From Cucumis sativus (taxonomy: Eukaryota; Streptophyta; Magnoliopsida; Cucurbitales; Cucurbitaceae), in NCBI RefSeq assembly GCF_000004075.3, contig NC_026661.2:4216001-4280000 (forward strand): a stretch of DNA of 64,000 nucleotides, written 5' to 3'. Of the stretch, positions 23,295 to 33,783 are shown in pieces (the stretch's first letter is position 1; each line of letters starts with the position of its first letter). The notes below the pieces were generated by a model. It made no database searches and was not told the DNA's origin. It was given only the letters and a program-made list of their open reading frames with translations. The position numbers and the translations under genes were made by a program.

Positions 23295-23440
23295 TTTATA
23301 ACAGTGACTGCCCACACCAACTTATACACACCTTGACTAACTTCACGAAACAACCCGTTTGACCCTACAACATTTTGATGTCAAGAAAACTCGTAGGAAA
23401 TTAATTCCTAAGTTGATTGCCACCCAAAATTTTAAGTTAT
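23295..23440 (-). mobile_element. tRNA-derived SINE (3' body)
   Basis: The minus strand reads GGAATTAATTTCCTACGAG, TTTCTTGACATCAAAATGTT, GTAGGGTCAAACGGGTTGT, TTCGTGAAGTTAGTCAAGG, TGTGTATAAGTTGGTGTGGG and CAGTCACTGTTATAAATG. This order matches the conserved 3' part of the widespread plant SINE whose tail carries 'gattagtcgaggtgcgcgtaagctgg' (family knowledge, not searched). Divergence suggests an old copy. The tRNA-like head further right is not clear. Confidence 0.55.
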
Positions 23441-24338
23441 CAAAAAATCACAATACTGGTGATCTAACACTTCCTAAAGTACACAGTAAACTCCCTGTCG
23501 AATAATAAATCAAATGTTCAACATCTTAACCATAGTTTTAATCTAATTCACAAATAATTTTATTTTTTCTTGGCATAAAAAAACAACAAAAAAGACAAGG
23601 TAGATACAGAAATAAACAAATTTCAAATGAAAACCTCAAACAGCTCTTATTTCTATTGAAACAAATCCGGAACATTCATAAATGTTATGTACACCATAAG
23701 AATCTGTATCAAGGACAAATTGGGAGCATGTTTTATGTGCGTAGCAAAGCACCAAAGCAATGAGTTTAATGGCAGTATGCTGTTCCACAAAGTTTGGGTC
23801 AGTTTTATGAGAACAAGCTAAGAGGAGTGTGGTACCTTCTCTTTTATAGCCCCGGGTAAGGGTTATGTTGGTTTCAAGTACGAGTCGTCTGAGCTAATCG
23901 TTGAGCCGTCTATCCTGGTTATTAGCCATTAGCGGACTTCAGAGAATGAAAAGGCTTCACCACCAACAGGCTCTAAAACTACATCACAAATCAGATTTGA
24001 TAGCTCTACGAGAGGCTACTAAGAAACAAAAATGGTAGATAGTTGCCTGAGTTGGAATGTAATTTGTATGAAAAGGAATTTTCGACAACAGACAAGCAAA
24101 ACCAACTATGATTCTAACATCTAGCTGAAAAATGGTACAGAATGGAAATATCTTAGATTAGTCCAATTAAGATGACTATCCCCGGTTAGATAATTACCCA
24201 GTCAAACAAGGCAAGGGTTAAAATACAGAATTCCTATAACTTCCCAGATACTTATCCCCTATTAGGAAAGAGTGATAAATGTGATGAATATCAGACAAAT
24301 GTCACCAATTTCGATATTGATGTTGCGTGGTATCCTCC

Positions 24339-26991
24339 TTATGCGCCTCTAGGAACTTCACTTGTTGCAGGTTTACGGTTCAGATACCGAATGACAGCAT
24401 CCTCCACCCTGATTCAATACAAATACAATCACATAAACTAATCGAACAATCATTTTAGAAACAATTTTCATGTTAGATATCCGTGTCTATCACTCCACCA
24501 TGCTGTAATCCAATGGTTCTTCCTCCCCCACCTCCACCAAAACGAAGAGCAAAACACAAATGACATCCAAAGGAGTGGGTCACCCTAGCCCATATTCCAA
24601 AAATAAAATTATAGAATAGCGCACAGGGCACAAATTGCATCCATCATATGGGAATTGTTGCCATAGCCTGTAATTAGAAAGCTACTCATGGTTGCAAGTG
24701 ATCTTGACAAAGAAGCCAAAATTGCTTTCATCACTGCCAAAATCACTATCATTTTGAAATAGTAATGTTTGGCAAAGAAGCGAGCTTAGAAAACCCATAA
24801 TCCCATTAATGTGATTAACAAAGTTACAATTAAAAAAGCAACTATTATTTCATAGTTGACTTTTCAGTAATTCGATGATTATGAAATCACTTTTTAAATA
24901 ACAATAAAATATTTTGCTACGGTGAAACCCAGATATTAAAATAATTTATTGGAAAACACTTATAATCGAGGGATACCTGAGAATGATTTTGAAATAATTA
25001 AAATAACTTTTCTTATGTTCAAAATCATGGGGTACATCTCTTTTTTTTTATCTTTGGAAAATGCCTTTAATTATCAAAAATCAATTAAATGTTTGATTTA
25101 ACATTTTTAAATGACTTTCAAGGATCAAAATTGATTTTAAAGGGTGAAAAATGTGATTCAGAGTTAACTATGAATATGAAAAATGTGATTGTAACCATTT
25201 CAAAACATGCCCATGCTCTAAATCACTTGTGCTAAAAACCCACTCGGCCACTATACGCTGAAGAAAGTACCTGGATTCATAAAAACATTCATCACACGAC
25301 CTCAATGGATGACCTCGATGTACGATATGATAGACAAACAAGAAGAGAAGCTGGATAAAATAAACAACTATTACTCACCATGATTGACTGTAGAAATTAG
25401 AGTGACGTTCTTTCTCTGCATGATGACTAGCATCTCCAGCAACGATCTTTAAATCCTTAGTTTGAGAAGAGATCAAGTTATTGATAAAATCTGCTGGAGA
25501 CTGACTGAAGCCAAGAAAGAAAGATCGCCTTCGAGAGTGCTCATGTATCTTCTTTACTGCAGCAGAAATTAATTCATCACAGGAATCTATATCTTTATGC
25601 TTCTCAAAGTTTTCTAAGAATGCTGACATTTGTTTTTCTGTTGGAAAAGGCACGTCGACCATGACATCATAACATGTAGTTCCAACAGGTGAATTTCCCG
25701 AAATCTTAACTCTATGTTGTAAGTTTATAGGTTGGGGAGGAATTAAATGTTGTGATATCTTCTGAGTGACCATAGAAAATTTCACCTTCTCTTCACCGAA
25801 CACTTTTCTAAGACCTGGATCACATGTAAAGAAAGAAGGATCACTTGAATTCTGCAACTTGTTAGCTTTCACGTAATGCCATAGTGCAGCCATAATTCTT
25901 GAGCGGGTGTCTGTTTCAATTCCAAGCACATCTGACAGAGAAGGCGAAAGACGAAACTTTTCGGGGGTATGATTCATGTCCAATCTTATCACTGCAGTAA
26001 ATTCTTTATCTCCTTTTCTCTTCACTTCAAAGCCCTCTTGCAAAGCAGGAGAACGGGCACCCTCCCATAAAATTGTATGGTTATCTGGATAAAGGCTTTG
26101 ATCTAAGTATATAGTAATTTTCTTGAAGAAAGATGAAAATTTTGGGTATGTAGAATCATAATTTTGCATGGCTCCAGCGATAACAGGATCTTTTCCATCT
26201 TCCAAGATCCTCCCAATTATCTTAAGCGACCATGAAGGGGATTCTACGTTTTTCTGATCAGAACCACTTTGATTCTGATTTTCAAATGTATTGAAGACAT
26301 AGATCCGTAGGGTTTTTTGAATACGTGGAGGGTTCTTCAAAGACTCTTGAATATCATTTTTCTTTCTTGCTAGAGCAGCATCTATACGACCCTCAACTTC
26401 GAGTAATTGGGTATAGATAGCAGATTCTGGCAGAAGAGCAGCAACTTTATCAGGTAGTTGTTTCTCAGGAAGCTTGACCTTCTTTCTTCTAGGGGCTGGA
26501 GTCAGCTCCATGGTTTTAAATGGTGAAGTAGCAATAGTGTAAGAATTCCCTGCAGACCTAGAAGGCGGCTTCTGAGTGGGCCTCTTAGAGTTCCCCGTTC
26601 CAGGTGTTGACATAGAGGGTGTTGACCCAGCATTGACACTATGCAGCTGAACAGGTTGAGTATGAGCTTGGAAATGTGCATGAGCAGATTGAGCTTGTGC
26701 CTGAGCATGAGCCTGCGTGTACACATGAGACATTGTGCGTGTCTGCGGCTCAGACAGCTGAAAATGACCTGAAAAATGTGATCCGCTATGTATTTGAGGC
26801 TGTGGCTGAGAGAGTAGATGGCCATGATGGTTCAGTGGTCTTGTTTGCGGAACCATGCCTGAATTCCCAAAATGCGGGGCCACAACATTCCTCCCTAGAT
26901 TGTTACTACTAGTGTTATTATTCACCGAAATAGTTGCCCCAACATTCCTCACCGCACTGTTGCTATTAACACCGTTGTTATTTACCGACAT
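24339..26991 (-). CDS. SNF12: SNF12/BAF60 subunit of SWI/SNF chromatin remodelling complex (SWIB domain)
   Basis: The plant BAF60/Swp73 homologue (Arabidopsis CHC1, At5g14170 type), a core subunit of nuclear SWI/SNF remodellers that bridges transcription factors to the ATPase. Exon 1 is 26991..25379 and exon 2 is 24408..24339. They join in phase 2 through Trp538 ([17 protein letters not shown]), giving 560 residues. The N-terminus (1-140) is low-complexity: Asn-rich, then Gln/His-rich with [16 protein letters not shown] at 95-110. A basic patch [11 protein letters not shown] (169-178) follows. The SWIB domain spans about 342-420 ([15 protein letters not shown]...[15 protein letters not shown]). 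The 25379 donor is TCATG/GTGAGT; reading through it would stop at once after Trp. The leader probably extends to the GC-rich stretch at 27480-27690. Confidence 0.95.
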
Positions 26992-27700
26992 CGCTAATTC
27001 ATACAGCCAAAAATCCTTGGGGTGGAATCAAATTACTCCATTTACAACAATGAGCCTGCAACAAAGTCTCTCAAACCCAAATTCAATCGGATAGCCAATT
27101 TTCTTACAAACACGTTTCGAACTAGTCTCACTAATTACAGTGCCAAACAACCCAACTAAGCTAAAACCACGAAAATACTTGGATGAGCACAAAAGTGTTT
27201 TGTCCCCCACTTTCCCGTACAATAATTTCCAGCCCTAGATTTCGAAGCGAACTTAACTCATGCATAACGAGCAATCACAATGAACTACTACGCTACAGAA
27301 GGATTTCAAAACATAAATTCTTCAGAAACCGTTCACGAGAAATTTAAAGCGACCATAGACATAAACAGAGAAGGAATCACAAAGTAAAACGAAGACCTGT
27401 GAAAGAAAATCTAACCGCTAGTTTCTCCCATTACTTTTGCAGTTTGCTTAACTAATTGTATGGTGTGAATCCGGGGTTAGCGTGCCGGCATTAGGTTGCA
27501 GGCGAGAGTGAGATAAGAAGAGGAGAGAGAAAATTAGCGTTGGAGCGGCGATCGGAAATCGGAAATCGGCGACGGGAACAGAGAAAGAAGATCGAGAGAA
27601 GGAACCAAAAGAGAAAAGAGGCCGTGGGGCGGGCGGGGGGTGCAGCTGCGGGAAGACAACAGTTGAAGAGGAAGAAAGGAGGCAAGAAAATAGGATATTG
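26992..27700 (-). promoter_or_regulatory. 5' leader and promoter zone of SNF12
   Basis: The minus strand at about 27480-27690 is C/T-rich and GC-rich (CTGCACCCCCCGCCCGCCCC near 27630), as expected for a plant transcription start region. Between it and the ATG lies AT-rich sequence that may contain a leader intron; TTTCACAG/GTCTTCG near 27400 is a plausible acceptor. The frames read here have pyrimidine-rich, non-protein composition. Confidence 0.35.
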
Positions 27701-29221
27701 TAAATAGTGAAAAAGTGGCCCTTTGTGTGTTTGTTTTGATGGATGAAAGGACCAAATAAGGCAAAATGAAAAACTAAATTTACCTTTTTAGTAGTGATAG
27801 GAAGGAATGGAGGCAAACTATGAATCAATTCAAGCAAAAATGTAATTCTGTCTATGTAACATATAAACCCTGAAAAAAAAATGATATCCGGTACTATCAG
27901 GTTATTATCAATTTTAAATTTACTACTTTTCAAATTAAAAAAAATATATATATATTTATTATTTTTGCAAATGTCCCGCGTGCAAATTTCTAACTCAATT
28001 TAATTTGATTCACAAGTTTCAAGTTGGGTTAATCGGTTGTATTCTTTTTTTCATGATTCAATTTACAAGTTTTGCGTATTCGTAACCTAACCTTTACGGT
28101 TTTGATTGATTTATTGATTTTTTTTAACATCCATCCTTTAAAAAATGTACAAATTAAGTTTATAAAAATGGGTCTATTAAGTCTAATTTTTTAGCTTGAT
28201 TTAAGGAGTGTGTGGAGTAATTTTTGTTTTGTTTATTAAAAACAAATATATGATATTTAAAATCAGAAAGAAAGAAGTTGTTTTTGAAGAAGATACAAGT
28301 TTCAAAATTATTTTTTTAATTTAAAATGAAGTTTAATTATTTAAAATAATAGTTTAAAGATATTCGAAAGACTTTTTAAACTTATTTTCAAGAATTCAAA
28401 GATTGATGCGAACATCTTAAAAAATATTAAAGAGTTCATTATTATAAATCTAGAGACTAAAAAACTACATTTCTAAAACTTATAAACGGAATACATTCTT
28501 CAAAACTTGAGAACTAAAATTGTAATTTTAAAAAAAAAAACTATATCTTAAAAGTTATTACAAAAATGATTTGTTGGTCTTCCACGAAAAAGAAACATCT
28601 AAAATGATCAATTATAATTTTTAATTATAAGATTCTAAGAAAATTGGAACTTAGTTGTTTTTAGGAATTGTTAGAGAATAAATTGAGATAAATATTAGTG
28701 TATATAATAGTGTAAGTATGGTACTATTATAGTTAGAAAAAATATTTTTTTAAAAAAAACTAACAATAAATTCAGGTTGTTTCGAGTTCGTTTGGATGTT
28801 TATGATGAACCCATAAACCAACCAAAACCACGAGATTCTTCATTTGTTAACACTTTCCTATGTTTCACTATTTTTTATGCAATATAACAGAATTATTGAT
28901 TCATCCCTTAGTTAGAATATCGATAACAAAGTCCATGAAAATATAATACAAAGTCTATGAATGAGTTCCAAATATGGATAGAAGCTCAAAATGTTGTCCT
29001 ATATATCGGTTTAAAGAACACAACTCTTCTTCATATTGCAAATTACTATAATTCACATGCTATCAGAATTTACTGTTAATATACTACAGTTTATATACAC
29101 CTTCCGGTAAAGCATGCAAAGCCAAAGAAAAAAATGTGATGAACTACACAAAATCTAGACACTGACCTTTGTGTTTTGAAGGTTGTTTTTTACATTTTAA
29201 ACTTCATTCTTTATCACAACT
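27701..29221. other. Intergenic, strongly AT-rich
   Basis: I see no gene between the SNF12 promoter and the FBPase stop codon. About 28440-28560 carries the degenerate 'gagactaaaa..' repeat pattern. The last few hundred bases before 29222 are the likely FBPase 3' UTR. Confidence 0.4.
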
Positions 29222-32002
29222 TCAAACTTCATAACCAGGATTCACTTTCTGCTGTACATCTCCATAGCTTTCAAGCTCCTCCATGTCCTCCATACTCCCT
29301 AAGAACAAAGGCAGCCTTTGATGCAGCTTACCTGGCTGCAATGAAAGAATTCGATGTTTACCATCTGAACCTCGGCCTCCGGCTTGCTCAACGAGAAGGC
29401 TAAGAGGGTTTGCCTCATATACTAGACGAAGATGATCTCTTGGATTCATTGCCACTCCGCCGTATAACAAAGTTCGATGGAGATCAGCAACCAGAGAACA
29501 TATGTAACGAGCAGAGTATTTCTTTGGATTTTTGCCTTTCCCCTGTCTGATTGTGTCAATATATCGCCGCAATCCTTCTGGCCAGTCGAAATATCTTGCA
29601 TCGTTTACTGAATATATTTGCCCTGAAGAATAAGAAAGCAGTTGAAATAGGGTCCAAAAGATCCCCTTTATTGTCTCTCGAAGTGTTTATAATTCATTAA
29701 AAGGAAAGAAATATAAGTTTCTAAGACTCCCAAAATCTTTAGCTTATTGTCCAAATATTCATAACATTTAAGTATAATCATTCTATTCACATTAGAAAAG
29801 ATTCTTTTGGCTAATTCTCCAAATATTCATAACATTTGAGTGCAGTGTAGGTCTACAGCGTCATCCCCCCACGAGTAGCTGAAAATGGATTACCAGATCA
29901 GTGAATTCTTAATAGGAAAGCAAGTTGAAGCAAAGGGGATTATGCTAGAACCTTCTTTTGGATTAAAAGAAAACGAGTCATATAGGAAAAGGCATGCAAT
30001 ATAAGGAAATCCCACGGCAAAAATTATTAAAATTCTTCATATTTTCTTTAGACAGAAGCAACTGCTCTCACTAAGAAAAAAAACAAAAGAAGAAAAAAAC
30101 ATACAAAGAACAAAACCTCACTAAAAGAAGGGTTTCCAACTAAGTAAGATGTTACCTAGAGAATAGTTACAAAAAGTGAACACCAAAACTTAACAACCTC
30201 ACTAGGGTCTCTCTATCCACACATCTAAACAATCTATTGTTTCTCTCTCCTAACCATGGAACACAAGACTACTGAATTATATTGGCAGTCGTATCAATAT
30301 TGTGTTATATTTTGGACCATGGAACCCGACATGTTACCTCGAGGAGGGATTTTGATGTGAGGATGAGTAAGAATGAAGTCTCCTGTTGAATGGTCCAGTG
30401 TAAATGCATGTGTCCCAGAGCCAAAGCTGGCACAAAGAATTGTAGCTGATGAGTAGAGAACATATCCAGCAGCCAAAAGTTTAGTCCCACTCTGTAGAGA
30501 ATTAAGCACGGCCTTCTCTTCTCTCGGTAAATTATCGAGTTCAACAAGACGTTTATAAACCCCAAAAATTGTGCCAGTAGGTATTGATGCATCGATATTT
30601 CGAGAACCATCAAGAGGATCAGTTACCACCACAAATGGGCCATCATCTCTAATCCAAACCGGTTCATCATCTTCTTCTGAAGCCATCACGGCAACTTTTC
30701 CAGAATTTCTAAGGGATGATAAGATGATTTCATTCTGTAAAACAGAGATATTGTCTCCCAGAGTTCAGTTTTTCTTTTCTCGAGGATGTATTTGCAAAGA
30801 AAACAGAAAACCTACGTTGCTAAACTAGAAAACCTGAACAGTAACTGAACATAATATGCTGAATACTTCAAGAAGTTGTATGTTTGCAATTTAGGCCTTC
30901 AAAATCCAAGCGTTTCAAGAGTGTCCTTAGTTGTCCATTTTCGTAAAAGATAACCAATGCTTTCCTTTTTCTTGTCCTTTCTTTCTTTTTTTCTTTTTTA
31001 AAAATGAATCAACGGTGCATGGCTGGGATTTAAAAGAAAACATTTAGACATTAAATGCTCCGTTAGACATTAAAAATTCCTCAAAATATAGAACTCATAA
31101 AAGTTGGCGTACTTTTTGTTTGTTGCATTATGAAATTCTTGTTATTAGATATCTAGTTTGGTCTTTCTTAGTTTATAAATCAAACAATCATTTTTCTGAA
31201 CGCTTTTAAGATTAATAACAGTTCAAGAACAATTGGTAAGTTTGAAAGCACTATTGAAACACGGCAAAGTATAGCTTTGATCCCTATAATTTATCTCATT
31301 TCTAATTTGTTTAAATTAGCCAATCAAGCCTTTAAGAATTCCCCAATTTCATCCTACCTAACTGTTAAATCTAGGTTATGAATTAATGGAAAAAATGGCA
31401 CAAAAGAATCCAGTTTTTTGCCCAATAACCTCCTGTATAAAGTAGGATGAGATGGATATGGCATGATAGACATATTTAACATCACCTATTTAAAAGTTCA
31501 AAAAAGAAGGTTAAGAAAACTATGCATTCGAACTTCAACCACTAAGGACAAAGTAAAACAGATTCCCAATTAAATCAATATCCAAAATGAATGAAAATTT
31601 GCTTACAGACACAATGTCGAGCGGCTTGGGTGCATCCCTCTCCGACCCAACAGCCAAACCCGCCGGATTTTGAAGATCGGAACTGAAGGGAGAAGCGACA
31701 AGAGCGGCAATTCTCTTGCAAGCATACTGAATATGAGTCAACAGCAGCACTAAATCATCTCCCAAACCAATCCCTCCCTTACCCACAAAATCAGTCAAAG
31801 TACAGAGACCATCAGTGCCTGTGCCGCTAGGAGCGGCCTCTGTTCGCGACCGGACGGCGAGGCCAAAAGGGGTGGAAGCCATAGCTGTGGGGACACGGAG
31901 CTTGGATGGAGGGGGGAAATGGCGGATTGTTGGGGCAAAACGAGGGAGATTTGAGGGAAAGGAAACGGGGGGATTGAAGGGAGGAATGGTAGTGGATTGC
32001 AT
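29222..32002 (-). CDS. cpFBPII: Plastid fructose-1,6-bisphosphatase, type II (redox-loop-less)
   Basis: Hydrolyses fructose-1,6-bisphosphate to fructose-6-phosphate in the plastid stroma. Three exons: 32002..31607, 30734..30338 and 29622..29222; phases 0 and 1 match, giving 397 residues. The first ~45 residues (Ser/Pro-rich, few acids) look like a transit peptide. Active-site elements: ASEEDDEPV, the metal-binding DPLDGS followed by RNIDASIPTGTIFG, YICSLVADLHRTLLYGG and the late LVEQAGG glutamate. Between VYKRLVELDNL and LLAAGYVLYSS the sequence is short and contains no cysteine, so the thioredoxin-controlled Cys loop of the classical chloroplast enzyme is absent. This and the DPLDGSRNID form match cpFBPII (At5g64380). 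It ends VNPGYEV. The ATG at 32002 is the first in frame and gives the transit peptide. Confidence 0.95.
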
Positions 32003-33783
32003 AGTATTATTGTGTGGATTGTTTTGAGTTTTGGGATTTGGCGGAAGTTGATGGGATCATAATGGGCGATGGGTTGGGAATTTCATGGGAATAATGGAAT
32101 GAAGGTTTCTATATTATAATAGCAAGTGTGAATTTCGCTTCTTATGTCATCAACTCGTGAAATTACACTTTATTGGTAAATCTATTAATTTAGATTTTTT
32201 TTCTCTTTTCTTTACACGATTTTTCTCAAGAGATTCTTATGCATTTATTTGAGCACCAACCAAGAAAGAATAATTGACTAAGCGAGTATATAACATAAAA
32301 CATGAGTATCAAGATTTGAGAATTGAGTATCAAAAAAACTTATGAAAAGGAGCACTCAATAGCTCCTAAGGTCTAATCAATAAATTCACATGTGGCGAAA
32401 TAAACAAACAAAAAAAATTTCATTTAAATCTCAATGGAGGCATGTTTTTTCCCTATGTTATGATAGAAATTAGAATAAATATTAGAATTATCCTTCATAA
32501 ACGATGGTTGTGATTCTATAATATTTTATGATCTAAATTTGAGGAACTAAATGAAATTTGTCTCACTTTTTGAAAACGAGTTTTTTTAATTTTTTTTAGA
32601 TGTTAAATTTGGGAGAAATTACTAAAAGGGACTTCTGTCCCTCATGCAAAAGGTTCTTTCTTGCTCTACTATTCTCGCTCTTTGGGGCTCCGCCTCGTAG
32701 ATCGTTGTCATTTCTCTCATGATTTCGCTCTCTTAGTCTAGCTCTTTGGAACTCGATCTCTCATATTGCTCTCCTCTCTCTCTTCATCTCACAATCTTAG
32801 CTCTCTCACTCTCACTCTTTTGAGCCCAGTCTCTCTTTGCATGCAACGCAAACTAAATAGAGGAGGAGGTGGAGGCCAAAGCTGCTCAAATGGACTCGTC
32901 AAGTTGGTTCATGGTCTTGTAAGAGTAATTTTGTAAAGTTGTTTGACATTGATGCAAGCAAAATGTAAAAAAAAATATTGCATTTTAAGGAACAGATCTC
33001 AAGATTTCCCCTTCCGGTGCTAAGTATTGCAGTTGGAGCTCATCAATGATATGGATTTGATGCACTAATGATCTACCTGCAGTTCATTCTGATTTAGTTA
33101 TAGTATACGATTAAAATGTCAATGATATAACTCCTATCGTTCTAAATTATATACTTTATATTTAATATATATATCAACAATATCATTGATGTGTATTTTC
33201 TCCTTTAAATTAGAGATGATATATGGAAGTATAAAGTATATCAATTGACTGATATACCAAAATGTTGATATATTTGCTGATACACAAGTGAGGATGATAT
33301 TAATAACAAAAACAAACAACTAGAAATGATGATCAATTTTTTTTTTTTTTTTTTTGTTATATTTGGAATTTTAGAAAATTGTTGCTACGATAGCAAAGGT
33401 TGAAAAATCACACTAACAAAACATGTGATTCTTTACGAATGAAACTTTTAAGCATGAAAAGTGAATCAATTTTAAACCAATTCCAACCTTCGTTTTGCAA
33501 TGAGTTTATTGGGTTAATTTATTGATTTTGAAAAGATTTTAATTTGCATAGAAGAATGCAAAATTGAAGATATTTTTGTTTGAATATGACTGTAGCCTCA
33601 TGTCATCATATAGTCAGTGAAGAGATTTCTTCTTTGACGCTAAAGAAAGATCCAAAAATTCAAAGATATATGATGACGTTATCTATATTCTTTTGACTTG
33701 TTGAACTCATGATCAAATTGCATTTACTTAAACACCCAACCGAACAACAATTGAAGGGTTGATGTGAACAGTTGCCTAAAAAA
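32003..33783. other. Divergent intergenic region between FBPase II and NIC1
   Basis: The two genes are transcribed outward from this 1.78-kb interval. On the FBPase side a TATA-like TTATAATATAG lies at about 32111-32121 on the minus strand. At about 32650-32850 the plus strand is a C/T-rich tract with repeated 'ctcgctctt' and 'tctctc' words. At 33170-33290 is an AT-rich inverted stretch (ATATATCAACA facing TGTTGATATAT). A T run occupies about 33338-33356. Confidence 0.4.

Larger units (their letters stand above)
21801..24338. other. Intergenic between KH and SNF12 genes
   Basis: No gene is recognised. It holds a 30-bp tandem duplication (22104-22163), a SINE (23295-23440) and AT-rich DNA. 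The last few hundred bases before 24339 are probably the SNF12 3' UTR. Confidence 0.4.

Noticed and set aside
26502-26825. 107-codon frame inside SNF12 exon 1
   Set aside because: It overlaps the well-supported SNF12 frame in another phase; a shadow.
30305-30613. 102-codon frame inside FBPase exon 2
   Set aside because: Shadow of the FBPase coding exon.
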